Shown piece by piece: positions 1 through 7,933 of a stretch of DNA of 64,000 nucleotides. Location of the stretch: NCBI RefSeq assembly GCF_027497355.1, contig NZ_CP114909.1:3491001-3555000 (forward strand), read 5' to 3'. The notes under the pieces were generated by a model, which was given only the letters and a program-made list of their open reading frames with translations, had not been told where the DNA came from and did not search any database. The position numbers and the translations under genes were made by a program. Source of the stretch: Micromonospora sp. WMMA1947 (GTDB lineage: Bacteria > Actinomycetota > Actinomycetes > Mycobacteriales > Micromonosporaceae). How positions within the stretch are numbered: position 1 is the stretch's first letter; every line of letters begins with the position of its first letter.

Positions 1-501
1 GAGTTGGGGCGGTTGGACATCCTGGTCAACAACGCCGGGGTGTTCGCGGGTGGGCCGATCGAGTCGGTCAGCCTGGACGCCCTGGACCGGGCGATCGCGG
101 TGAACGTGCGCGGGGTCTACCTCGCCACCCAGGCGGCGGTACGCCACATGGGCGCGGGTGGGCGGATCGTCAACATCGGCAGCAGCTTCGCCAGCCGTGT
201 CCCGGCTCCCGGGGTGAGCGCGTACGCGATGACCAAGAGCGCCGTGAACGGGCTGACCCGGGCGCTCGCCCGCGAACTCGGTTCGCGTGGGATCACCGTC
301 AACCTGATCCTGCCCGGCTCGACCGACACCGACATGAACCCGGCGGACAGCGCGGGCGCGGACGGGCAGCGGTCGCACATCGCCCTCGGCCGTTACGCGA
401 CCCCGGACGACGTGGCGGCGACTGTCAGTCACCTGGTGGGCCCCGGCGGACGGCACATAACCGGCGCGTCGATCGCGATCGACGGCGGCGCGACGGCCTG
501 A
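1..501 (+). CDS. short-chain dehydrogenase/reductase (3' part)
   Basis: The frame is open at the window edge, so only the C-terminal 166 codons are seen. This is a Rossmann-fold SDR. Counting from the codon at position 4, NNAG lies at residues 9-12, NIGSS with the catalytic Ser near 60, YAMTK with the catalytic Tyr/Lys at 74-78, and the family's closing TGASIAIDGG at the C-terminus. The N-terminal cofactor motif GxxxGxG lies outside the window. It is probably a cytoplasmic NAD(P)-dependent oxidoreductase acting on an alcohol or ketone. The substrate cannot be told from the sequence. It converges on the next gene with a 40-base gap. Confidence 0.9.
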   Translation, partial: ELGRLDILVNNAGVFAGGPIESVSLDALDRAIAVNVRGVYLATQAAVRHMGAGGRIVNIGSSFASRVPAPGVSAYAMTKSAVNGLTRALARELGSRGITVNLILPGSTDTDMNPADSAGADGQRSHIALGRYATPDDVAATVSHLVGPGGRHITGASIAIDGGATA

Positions 502-541
502 GCGGATCGGGTCCGACGGCTGGCTGCTGGGCTGAGCCCGG

Positions 542-1432
542 TCAGGGCAGGCGGTCGACCACCACGAAGGCGGTGCCCGGCTCGACCTCGGTCAGCAGCA
601 GGCGCTGGGCGCTGCGGGTCAGCCGGATGCAGCCGTTCGTGACGTTCTTGCCGAGCGTGTCGTCGTTGTACCAGCTGTGCAGTCCGATGTGGGCGCCGCG
701 CAGCCCGGTCGGCACCGCGTCCGGGTCGTCGGGGATCGCGCCGAGGGCGAAGATGTCGACACCGCCGTAGACGGCCTGCGGGGGTGGGGTGCGGCCCAGC
801 ACGAACGTGCGGCCCAGCGGGGTGAGCTGCCCGGACATGCCGAGGCTGACCGGCCAGGTGCGCATCGCGCGCCCGTCCCGGCTCCAGGTGAGGCGGTGGG
901 TGCGCCGCTCCACCACGATCTGGTCGCGCAGCACCACTGTGGTCCAGCCGCCGGACGGCAGCCAGGCGATGGTGCGGTTCGCAGACGGCAGCAGCACCGC
1001 CGTCCAGCCGGAGCGGCGGTCGATGATCGGCACTGTCAGCCGTACGCCGCTGATGGTCGGCGCGAGGAACGCCAGCGGGCGGCCGCCCGGCGCGTCGTAC
1101 GCGGCCACGTTCCGGTTCGGGCGCAGCCCTTCGCTCAGCGGGCGGGTGTCGGCCGGGTCCGGGTCGGGCGGGAAGCCACGCGGTGCCGGGTCGTAGGTGA
1201 CCACTGGCAGGTCGTCCGGTGCCGGCGCGGCGGGCGGCACCGACTCCTGCGGCGACGGACTCGGCGCGGCGGTCGTAGCAGGGGGAGCGGCGGCGGGTGG
1301 CGCCGCCTGGCGCACGGGCGTGACGGTGAGCGCGCGGCCGACCAGCAGCGCGGTGACGAGCAGCAGCGGTACGGCGAGCGCGGCGATCAGCCAGCCGGGA
1401 GGCCGGCGCATGGCGAACCGGTCGAACAGCAC
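542..1432 (-). CDS. L,D-transpeptidase (YkuD domain), membrane-anchored
   Basis: This 296-residue protein has one membrane segment (about residues 13-33), an Ala/Pro/Ser/Thr linker (42-75) and a C-terminal YkuD domain. The catalytic signature is His248 followed by TNGCIRL with nucleophile Cys268; the family's usual SHGC is TNGC here. L,D-transpeptidases make 3-3 cross-links in peptidoglycan outside the membrane. I chose the GTG at 1432 because TACAGT lies seven bases before it, which fits a leaderless transcript, and no Shine-Dalgarno is visible. An ATG at 1411 is the alternative start. The gene follows the amylase on the same strand but is separated from it by a strong hairpin. Confidence 0.87.
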   Translation of the reverse strand: MLFDRFAMRRPPGWLIAALAVPLLLVTALLVGRALTVTPVRQAAPPAAAPPATTAAPSPSPQESVPPAAPAPDDLPVVTYDPAPRGFPPDPDPADTRPLSEGLRPNRNVAAYDAPGGRPLAFLAPTISGVRLTVPIIDRRSGWTAVLLPSANRTIAWLPSGGWTTVVLRDQIVVERRTHRLTWSRDGRAMRTWPVSLGMSGQLTPLGRTFVLGRTPPPQAVYGGVDIFALGAIPDDPDAVPTGLRGAHIGLHSWYNDDTLGKNVTNGCIRLTRSAQRLLLTEVEPGTAFVVVDRLP

Positions 1433-1439
1433 GAAACCG

Positions 1440-1445
1440 ACTGTA
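1440..1445 (-). promoter_or_regulatory. candidate -10 box for a leaderless transpeptidase transcript
   Basis: TACAGT on the minus strand ends exactly seven bases before the GTG start at 1432. This is the spacing expected when transcription begins at the start codon, a common arrangement in actinobacteria. No clear -35 box is visible. Confidence 0.45.
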
Positions 1446-1454
1446 ACCGACCGG

Positions 1455-1490
1455 AAGCCCTCGTACCCGGTACTACGGGTACGAGGGCTT
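1455..1490 (-). terminator. hairpin terminator after the amylase gene
   Basis: A perfect 15-bp inverted repeat (AAGCCCTCGTACCCG, 1455-1469, and its complement, 1476-1490) surrounds a six-base loop. It lies 41 bases past the amylase stop and directly upstream of the transpeptidase promoter, so it probably insulates the two genes. There is no clear U-tract, which is usual in high-GC actinomycetes. Confidence 0.7.
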
Positions 1491-1505
1491 CGCGGCCCGG
1501 GTGGC

Positions 1506-1549
1506 TCAGCTCAGCTTCGCGCCGGTGGGATCAGCTCAGCTTCGCGCCG
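1506..1549. repeat. direct duplication of the amylase 3' end
   Basis: The 19-base string TCAGCTCAGCTTCGCGCCG occurs at 1506-1524 and again at 1531-1549, with a 25-base period. The second copy encodes the last residues GAKLS and the stop of the amylase. The first copy lies just past the stop and looks like a recent tandem duplication. Confidence 0.85.
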
Positions 1550-2976
1550 ATGTGGATGGCGATCGCGTCGTGCGCGGGAACGTTCGCGGCGAACCAGCCG
1601 GACGAGTCCACCGTGATCACCGGACCGCTGCACGAGCCGTTGCTGAACGTGCCGTGGACGACGTCGCAGTAGCGGCCCGCCGGCAGCCCGGTGTAGTAGG
1701 ACCGGCCGTTCACCGCGCTGCCCTCGTCGTTGATCGTCAGGTAGCCCTTGCCGGTACGGCTGAACGCGATGTGCTGGTAGCCGTTGTCGTACCAGTTGGA
1801 GACCCCGGCGCCCTCGGTGGCGTTGCGGAAGCCGACCATGTTGGCGATGACCGGCCAGCGGTGCTCGCACTCCCAGCCCGAGTAACAGGTCACGTTGGTG
1901 ATCCGGTTGCTGCCGTCCGCGGGCGGACCCTGGTCCCGGCCGCTGTACGTGAAGCTCGACATCACCGCCGGCGTGCCGTACGGCCAGGCGAGCATGAACG
2001 CGTTGGCGAGCGCGTACGTGCCCCGGTCGCGGTAGGTGAGCACGCCGCCGTCGCGCTGCGTGTCGTGGTTGTCGGTGAAGACCACCGCCTTCGCGCTCGA
2101 CAGGTAGCCCCAGGACTCGCCGAAGGTCTTCAGGTACGCCAGCCGCTCGTTGTTGAACATCCGGGCCAGGTCCTTGCCGTACCGGAACTCGTGCACGTCA
2201 CCGTTGCCGGTGTACTCGGTCGGCTGGATCGGCTCACCGGCGCCGTAGATGACCTCCTGCACCAGGTACGCGCTGCGGTTCAGCTTGGCCTTGATCGCGG
2301 CGATGTCGGCGGCCGGCATGTGCTTGCTGCCGTCCAGGCGGAAGCCGTCGACGCCGAGTGAGAGCAGGTCGTTGAGGTACGCGGCCAGCCGGCCGCGCAC
2401 GTACTCCGACTCGGTCTTGAGGTCGGCGAGGTTGACCAGCTCGCAGTTCTGCACCTCGTACCGGTCGTTGTAGTTGGCGATGTCGTTGTTGCCGTTGCGG
2501 CCGCAGTAGTGGAAGTCCGCCGAGGAGTAGGTGCCCGGGTAGTTGTAGTGGCCGTACGACGAGCCGGCCCAGCCGGTGCCGCCGTTCTCCTGGCCGGACA
2601 TGTGGTTGACCACGGCGTCGACGATCACCTTGACGCCCGCGGCGTGACAGGTGTTCACCATGGACTGGAACTGCGCGCGGGTGCCCTTGCGGGACTCGAT
2701 CCGGTAGCTGACCGGCTGGTACGACACCCACCACGGACTGCTGTTGACGTGTTCCTGCGGTGGGGACACCTGCACGTAGCCGTAGCCCTTCGGGCCCAGC
2801 GTGCTGGTGCATTCGGCGGCGACCGAGGTCCAGTTCCACTCGAAGAGCTGGACGATGACCTTCTTGGTGCCGGGGGTGGCGGCTGCGGCCGGGGGTGCCG
2901 CGGCGGCGACGGGGACGAGCAGGCTCGCGGCCAGACCCAGGGCGAGCGCGGCGGCACGGCATCGGCGTCGATGCAT
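1531..2976 (-). CDS. secreted alpha-amylase (GH13)
   Basis: The 481-residue protein begins with a classical secretion signal (basic MHRRRCR, hydrophobic stretch, AAA-type cleavage region near residues 25-33). The GH13 conserved regions are clear: VVNH (122-125), GFRLD with nucleophile Asp215, EVIYG with acid/base Glu241 and FTDNHD with the third carboxylate Asp305. It should cleave internal alpha-1,4 bonds of extracellular starch. No carbohydrate-binding module is present. I chose the ATG at 2976 because AGGAG lies seven bases upstream. An earlier in-frame start would put 24 non-signal residues before the signal peptide. Confidence 0.95.
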   Translation of the reverse strand: MHRRRCRAAALALGLAASLLVPVAAAAPPAAAATPGTKKVIVQLFEWNWTSVAAECTSTLGPKGYGYVQVSPPQEHVNSSPWWVSYQPVSYRIESRKGTRAQFQSMVNTCHAAGVKVIVDAVVNHMSGQENGGTGWAGSSYGHYNYPGTYSSADFHYCGRNGNNDIANYNDRYEVQNCELVNLADLKTESEYVRGRLAAYLNDLLSLGVDGFRLDGSKHMPAADIAAIKAKLNRSAYLVQEVIYGAGEPIQPTEYTGNGDVHEFRYGKDLARMFNNERLAYLKTFGESWGYLSSAKAVVFTDNHDTQRDGGVLTYRDRGTYALANAFMLAWPYGTPAVMSSFTYSGRDQGPPADGSNRITNVTCYSGWECEHRWPVIANMVGFRNATEGAGVSNWYDNGYQHIAFSRTGKGYLTINDEGSAVNGRSYYTGLPAGRYCDVVHGTFSNGSCSGPVITVDSSGWFAANVPAHDAIAIHIGAKLS

Positions 2977-3040
2977 CAGGACTCCTGCGGGGTGCGGGGA
3001 TGCGGGGATGCGGGGGAGTGGAGCCTGGATCAGGCCGGCT

Positions 3041-3090
3041 TCTTGCAACCAGCCTGAAATTTTGCGGCAAGGTTACGAGGATGTTGCAAA
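3041..3090 (-). promoter_or_regulatory. amylase promoter region with TTGCAA repeats
   Basis: Two TTGCAA palindromes (3043-3048 and 3084-3089) flank a related TTGCGGCAA (3062-3070), so three half-related sites sit about 20 bases apart. The stretch is AT-rich compared with its surroundings and lies 65-115 bases upstream of the amylase start. Streptomyces amylase promoters carry similar TTGCA-type repeats bound by LacI-family maltose regulators (Reg1/MalR). Their use here is inference. Confidence 0.45.
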
Positions 3091-3273
3091 GTCTGTCAAC
3101 GTATGGGCATCCGTCGTTGCGTCAGGCGCTACACGCGCGTCCGGGCCGGACGGTTCGAGAATCCGGCCGAGAAATTCGCCACCGGAGGTGATCCGTCCGC
3201 GCCGTCCCTCCGTACCTGAGTGGGGAGCAGGGTCGGCCGGTGGGGGCGCCGCCGCGAGACGATCGAGGAGCAG

Positions 3274-4887
3274 ATGGCCCGGGCACAGCAGAACGAGAAG
3301 GCGACGACCGTCCGGACCACCACCACCAGCCGTGGTGCCCGGACGATGTCGAAGTCCGCGATGGTGGCGCTGACCGCCTCCGCGCTCGGCCTCGCGTGGG
3401 CCGGCGTGGAGCTGGCCGGCGCGGGCGGCGTCATGTACTCGTACGGATTCTTCTTCACCGAGTTCTTCGCCGGGGTGGTCGCCCTGGTCTCGCTCAGCAT
3501 CACCGTGATGCTGGGCCTGCTGGCCACCGACCGCCTGGTGCTGCTCATCCGGCACCGCGTGCTGCTCCAGTCGGCGCACCGGGCCACCGGCGTGCTCGGC
3601 GTGGCCGGGCTGGTCTTCCACGTCATCACCAAGGTCGCGATCGGCCGGGCCGGGCCGACCGACGCGGTGGTGCCGTTCCTCAGCGGCAGCGGCCTCTACG
3701 TCGGACTGGGCACCGTCGCCGCGCTGCTGATGGTGGGCGTGCTCTGGACCGGCTTGGTCCGGGTCCGGTTCGCCGGCGTCGGTCCGAAGTGGTTCTGGCG
3801 CGGACTGCACTCGATGGCGTACGTCTCCTGGCCGTTCGCGCTGGTGCACGGCCTCAACGCCGGCCGTCCCGCCGCCGCCTGGGTGGTGCTGAGCTACCTC
3901 GCCTGCGTGCTGCTCGTGGTGATGGCGCTGCTGGTGCGCGTCTCGGTCCACCTCGGCAAGCGCAGCCGCGAGCAGCACCAGGCCGTCGCGCTCAACAAGG
4001 CGATGGCCGGCAAGGGCGAGGAACGTACCGGCGTGTTCGCCGCGCTCACCCGGAAGAAGGCCGCCGACAAGGAGGACAGCGGCGCCGGCCGGGGCCGCTG
4101 GGCCGAGGCGACGGCCACCTGGACCGCACCGGCAGGCACCGCCCGGCGGCGCGACCCGGAGCGGTTCGCCGTACCCGTGGTGCCGGAACCCGGGTCGCTG
4201 CGCGAGCCGGTCCGCGCCGCAGCCGCCCGGCGGCGCGAGGCCGAGCCGGAGGCACCCACCCGGCGCGCCCGCACCCAGGAGGCGCCCGCCCGCCGCCGTC
4301 GCCGCGACGACGACGAGCGCGTGACCCGCCGGTCCCGGACCGAGGAGCGGGTGGCCCGGCGCTCCCGGGACGACGAGGACCTGGTCGCCCGGTACTCCGC
4401 CCCGCCCGAGAGCGGCGGCCGGCACTCGGCGCCGCCGGACACCGGTGGCCGCCACTCCGCACCCCCGGACAGCCGCCGGTACGCCACCGCGGCCGAGGTG
4501 GCCCGCTACTCCGCGCCGCCGCGCGCGGCCGACGAGGCGGAGGAGCCGTGGGACAGCCCGCGCCGCTGGGAGACCCGCCCGGTCTCCGGTGAGCCGATCT
4601 CGGCCGGCCCGATCTCCGGCACCCCGCTCTCGGCCGAGCCGCTCAGCGGATCCGGCCGCCGCTACCGGGACGAGGAGGACGTGCCGGAGGAGCCGGACTA
4701 CTGGCGTCCGCCGGCCCGCTACGCCGCCGACGAGGCGTTCGTGGACGACACCCCGACGCTCGTCGACCTCGCCTCCCGTCGCGCGATGCGCGCGGGCAAG
4801 GAGAGCCGGTCCGGCCGCCGCAAGCGGGCCGACGCGGACGCGGTCGACGGTGCGTACTGGGCCGGGCTGCGTGGTGAGGCCCGGTGA
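3274..4887 (+). CDS. cytochrome-b/ferric-reductase-like membrane protein with repetitive tail
   Basis: The 537-residue protein has about six membrane helices in residues 28-225. Histidines 102 and 116 and histidines 179 and 192 lie in or beside helices, at spacings suited to bis-His haem ligation as in ferric-reductase-like membrane domains. The remaining 310 residues are charged and disordered, with repeats of SAPP-(E/D)-x-GG at residues 370-415 and an ISxGPIS/LSxEPLS run near 440-460. The ATG at 3274 follows GAGGAG. The stop overlaps the next start as GTGA, so the two are translationally coupled. It probably passes electrons across the membrane between its NuoF-like partner and an outer acceptor. 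The family assignment is by topology and motif only. Confidence 0.7.
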   Translation: MARAQQNEKATTVRTTTTSRGARTMSKSAMVALTASALGLAWAGVELAGAGGVMYSYGFFFTEFFAGVVALVSLSITVMLGLLATDRLVLLIRHRVLLQSAHRATGVLGVAGLVFHVITKVAIGRAGPTDAVVPFLSGSGLYVGLGTVAALLMVGVLWTGLVRVRFAGVGPKWFWRGLHSMAYVSWPFALVHGLNAGRPAAAWVVLSYLACVLLVVMALLVRVSVHLGKRSREQHQAVALNKAMAGKGEERTGVFAALTRKKAADKEDSGAGRGRWAEATATWTAPAGTARRRDPERFAVPVVPEPGSLREPVRAAAARRREAEPEAPTRRARTQEAPARRRRRDDDERVTRRSRTEERVARRSRDDEDLVARYSAPPESGGRHSAPPDTGGRHSAPPDSRRYATAAEVARYSAPPRAADEAEEPWDSPRRWETRPVSGEPISAGPISGTPLSAEPLSGSGRRYRDEEDVPEEPDYWRPPARYAADEAFVDDTPTLVDLASRRAMRAGKESRSGRRKRADADAVDGAYWAGLRGEAR

Positions 4888-6350
4888 CGCGCGCGACGAT
4901 CCCACCGGTCGCCTGTGTCGGCGAGCCCCGGCTGACCGCCGGGTTCGCCGAGTTCGGCCGGCTCGACCTGCTGGCCCACGAGGAGGTGCACGGCCCGATC
5001 GGTCCGATGGAGCCGGCCGCGCTGCTACGGCTCGCCGAAGCCATCGACCTCAAGGGCAAGGGCGGCGCGGGTTTCCCGTTCGCCCGCAAGCTGCGCGCCG
5101 TGCTGGAGTCCTGCGAGCGGCAGGACCTCTCCGCCGTGGTCGTCGTCAACGCCACCGAGGGGGAGCCGGCGAGCTGGAAGGACAAGGTGCTGCTCACCCG
5201 CGCCCCGCACCTCATCCTGGACGGCGCCGCGCTCGCCGCGTTCGCGCTCGACGCCGAGGAGATCGTGATCGGGGTGGCCGACGACGACGTGGGCCGGCCC
5301 TCGCTGACCGAGGCGTTGCAGGAACGTCGGATGCCGGTGCCGACCACCATCGTCACGGTGCCGCACCGGTTCATCTCCGGCGAGGGCGGCGCGCTCGTCA
5401 ACGGCATCAACGGACTGCCGCACATCCCGCCCGGCACGAAGAAGCGCTCCAGCGACTCCGGTGTCGGCGGGCTGCCCACGCTGCTGTCGAACGCCGAGAC
5501 GTACGCCCAGCTCGCCGTCGCCGCCCGGATCGGCCCGTACGAGTACGCCGCCCTCGGCACCGACGACGAGCCGGGCACCGTGCTGCTCACCGTCACCGGG
5601 TCGGCGAAGCGCCCCGCCGTGGTGGAGTGCGCCGCCGGCACCCCGCTGCGCGAGATCCTCGACCTGTGCGAGGTGCCGCCCGGGCCGGGCATCCTGATGG
5701 GCGGCTACCACGGCAAGTGGATCACCGCGGCGGCCGCCGAGCGGGCCGAGGTGTCCCGCAAGGGGCTCACCGCCGTGGGCGGCACGCTCGGCGCCGGCAT
5801 CATCGTGCCGCTCGGCGCCGACACCTGCCCGCTCGGCGAGGCCGCCCAGGTGGTGCGGTACCTCGCGGGCGAGTCCGCCGGGCAGTGCGGCCCGTGCAAG
5901 ATGGGCCTGCCCGACCTGGCCCGCTCGGTCGACCTCGCGGTCTCCGGGAGCGCCCCGGTCGAACTGGTCCGGGCCGCGGCCGGCGACGTCAAGGGACGCG
6001 GCGCGTGCAGCCACCCGGACGGCACTGCCCGGTTCGCGCTGTCCGCCATGGAGGTGTTCGCCGACGACCTGCGGCTGCACGCCACCGGCGAGGGCTGCGG
6101 CAAGCGGGTCAAGGGCATGATGGGCCTGCCCGGCGCACCGGACGCCAACCCGCAGAAGCTCACCCTGGACTGGTCCCGCTGCGACGGGCACGGGCTCTGC
6201 GCGCACGTCGTGCCGGACTTCATCCGCCTCGACGGCAACGGCTACCCGGCGTTCCCGCCCACCCCGGTGCCGACGTGGCTGCGCGAGGGCGCGCTCAAGG
6301 CGGTAAAGGTCTGTCCCGAACTCGCGCTCCGCCTCGTTCGGGCCGAGTAG
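4884..6350 (+). CDS. NuoF-like flavoprotein fused to a ferredoxin domain
   Basis: This 488-residue protein resembles the 51-kDa subunit of complex I: KGKGGAGFP (57-65, FMN loop), NATEGEPASWKD (89-100) and the iron-sulfur region near residues 330-375. The first cluster cysteine of complex I (ESCGKCxxC) is alanine here (ESAGQCGPC), with a further Cys in GRGACSH. The C-terminus (about 425-488) is a small ferredoxin with CDGHGLC and KVCPELA. It is likely a cytoplasmic flavin/Fe-S module that feeds or drains electrons for the membrane protein encoded just upstream. The GTG start overlaps the previous stop by four bases. The electron donor is unknown. Confidence 0.8.
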   Translation: MTRATIPPVACVGEPRLTAGFAEFGRLDLLAHEEVHGPIGPMEPAALLRLAEAIDLKGKGGAGFPFARKLRAVLESCERQDLSAVVVVNATEGEPASWKDKVLLTRAPHLILDGAALAAFALDAEEIVIGVADDDVGRPSLTEALQERRMPVPTTIVTVPHRFISGEGGALVNGINGLPHIPPGTKKRSSDSGVGGLPTLLSNAETYAQLAVAARIGPYEYAALGTDDEPGTVLLTVTGSAKRPAVVECAAGTPLREILDLCEVPPGPGILMGGYHGKWITAAAAERAEVSRKGLTAVGGTLGAGIIVPLGADTCPLGEAAQVVRYLAGESAGQCGPCKMGLPDLARSVDLAVSGSAPVELVRAAAGDVKGRGACSHPDGTARFALSAMEVFADDLRLHATGEGCGKRVKGMMGLPGAPDANPQKLTLDWSRCDGHGLCAHVVPDFIRLDGNGYPAFPPTPVPTWLREGALKAVKVCPELALRLVRAE

Positions 6351-6365
6351 AACCAGGAGCCGCCG

Positions 6366-6947
6366 ATGCGTACCGCCGTGACCGCCGCCGCCGTCCTGGG
6401 CGTCGTGCTCGCCGCCGCGACCGGCTGCGCCGCCGGGCCCGGGCCCGGTGCCCGGACCGAAGCGGTCGCCCCGGCGTCCCCGGCCGCCGCGTCCCCGTCC
6501 GGGTCGGCGGCCGGGCCGTCGTCCGCGCCACCGGCCCCGGTGCCGGCCGCGCTGTCGTTCACCGGCAAGACCCTCGACGGTACGGCGTTCGACGCCGCCA
6601 CCCTGGCCGGGCGGCCGGTCGTGCTCTGGTTCTGGGCGCCCTGGTGCGCCACCTGCGCCAGCCAGGCGTGGACGGTGGCCGAGATCGCCCCCACCTACCG
6701 CGACACCGTCCCGATCGTCGGCGTCGCCGGGCTCGGTGAGCAGAAGGCCATGACGTCGTTCGTCACCGAGTTCGACCTGGGCGGCACGACGCAGATCGAC
6801 GACCGGGCGGGCGCGCTGTGGCGCCGGTTCAAGGTGGTCGAGCAGAGCACGTTCGTCGTCCTGGACCGCACCGGCCGGGTCGTCCACCAGGGATTCCTGG
6901 ACGGCGAGGCGTTGACCCGGCAGGTCGAGACGCTGGCCCGGGTATGA
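6366..6947 (+). CDS. TlpA/thioredoxin-like lipoprotein
   Basis: The N-terminus is a lipoprotein signal (AAATGC, lipidated Cys21), followed by an Ala/Pro/Ser spacer to residue 60 and a thioredoxin fold. The redox motif WCATC has Cys94 and Cys97. It should be an extracytoplasmic thiol-disulfide protein tethered to the outer face of the membrane. AGGAG precedes the ATG. It lies 15 bases after the NuoF-like gene and overlaps the CcdA-like gene as ATGA. The order suggests that CcdA delivers reducing power to this protein. Confidence 0.87.
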   Translation: MRTAVTAAAVLGVVLAAATGCAAGPGPGARTEAVAPASPAAASPSGSAAGPSSAPPAPVPAALSFTGKTLDGTAFDAATLAGRPVVLWFWAPWCATCASQAWTVAEIAPTYRDTVPIVGVAGLGEQKAMTSFVTEFDLGGTTQIDDRAGALWRRFKVVEQSTFVVLDRTGRVVHQGFLDGEALTRQVETLARV

Positions 6948-7933
6948 CCGGCGCGCTGCTGCTCGCCCTGACCGCGGGCATGCTCGGCGCGGTCAACCCG
7001 TGCGGCTTCGCGATGCTGCCCGCGTACCTGTCGTTGCTGGTGGCCGGCCCCGACGGCGGGCGCGGCACGGTCGGCCGCGCGCTCACCGCGACGGCCGGGC
7101 TCACCCTCGGGTACGTGCTGGTGTTCGGCGCGTTCGGGCTGGCCCTGGCACCGGCGGCGGACTGGCTGCGGCCCCGGCTGCCGTGGCTCACCGTGACGCT
7201 CGGCGTGCTGCTGGCGCTGGCCGGATGCTGGCTGCTCGCCGGCCGGCGGCTGCCCGCGCCGCGCCCGTTGCGGGTCGCGCCCCGGCTCACCCGTACCTGG
7301 CCGTCCATGGTGCTGTTCGGCGCGGCGTACGCGCTCACGTCGCTGACCTGCGCGATCGCGCCGTTCCTGGCGATCGTGGTGACCAGCCTGCGAGCCGGCT
7401 CGCCGGTGCGCGGGCTGGCGCTGTTCGGGGCGTACGCGCTGGGGATGGCGCTCGTGGTCGGCGTGGCCGCGCTCGCCGTGGCGCTGCTGCGCGGCCGGGT
7501 CGTGGCGCGGCTGCGCGGCGCGGGCGCGTGGGTGCCCCGGCTGAGCGGCCTGGTGCTGCTGGTCGCTGGCGGGTACGTCGCCTGGTACGGCTGGTACGAG
7601 GTACGCCTCGCCCAGGGCCGCTACGACGCCTTCACCGACCCGGTCATCCGCACCGCCGCCCGAGCCCAGCAGACCCTGGTCGGCGCCGTCGACACCGCAG
7701 GCCCCGCCGTCCTCGCGGCGCTCCTGACGCTGCTGCTCCTGGCCCCCCTCACCCGCTCCCGCCCCCGCCCTCGCTCCCGCCCCCGCTCCCGCTCCCGCGA
7801 TCTTGCAGTTGGTGCCCGGGCGGAAGGGGTGAAGCGGACTTCTCGCGGGCCGGAAGTGCAAGATCGCGGGGGAGAGGCGGGGACGGTGGGAGCGGCGGAA
7901 GCGGCGGCGGGGGAGCGGGTCAGCGCGGGGTGA
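6944..7933 (+). CDS. CcdA-like thiol:disulfide transporter
   Basis: The 329-residue protein has six hydrophobic helices. The CcdA signature cysteines are visible: NPCGFAMLP with Cys20 in helix 1 and SLTCAIAPF with Cys136 in helix 4. CcdA proteins carry reducing equivalents from cytoplasmic thioredoxin to outer thiol proteins, here most likely the TlpA-like lipoprotein it overlaps by four bases. After about residue 270 the sequence becomes an Arg/Pro/Ser run, and the last 45 codons read through a palindromic repeat (7794-7870). The C-terminus therefore looks like a run-on created by the repeat. Its stop overlaps the convergent serS stop by 14 bases. Confidence 0.85.
   Translation: MTGALLLALTAGMLGAVNPCGFAMLPAYLSLLVAGPDGGRGTVGRALTATAGLTLGYVLVFGAFGLALAPAADWLRPRLPWLTVTLGVLLALAGCWLLAGRRLPAPRPLRVAPRLTRTWPSMVLFGAAYALTSLTCAIAPFLAIVVTSLRAGSPVRGLALFGAYALGMALVVGVAALAVALLRGRVVARLRGAGAWVPRLSGLVLLVAGGYVAWYGWYEVRLAQGRYDAFTDPVIRTAARAQQTLVGAVDTAGPAVLAALLTLLLLAPLTRSRPRPRSRPRSRSRDLAVGARAEGVKRTSRGPEVQDRGGEAGTVGAAEAAAGERVSAG
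7794..7870. repeat. palindromic element, GATCTTGCA type
   Basis: A perfect 14-bp inverted repeat, CCCGCGATCTTGCA (7794-7807) and its complement (7857-7870), encloses 49 bases. It lies inside the 3' end of the ccdA-like frame, next to the convergent serS gene. A related element with GATCTTGC ends is found at 63832-63898, so this is a dispersed family. Confidence 0.8.

Noticed and set aside
4445..6739. A 764-codon plus-strand frame overlapping the redox operon
   Set aside because: It runs out of frame across three genes with clear motifs and encodes only low-complexity Arg/Pro sequence.
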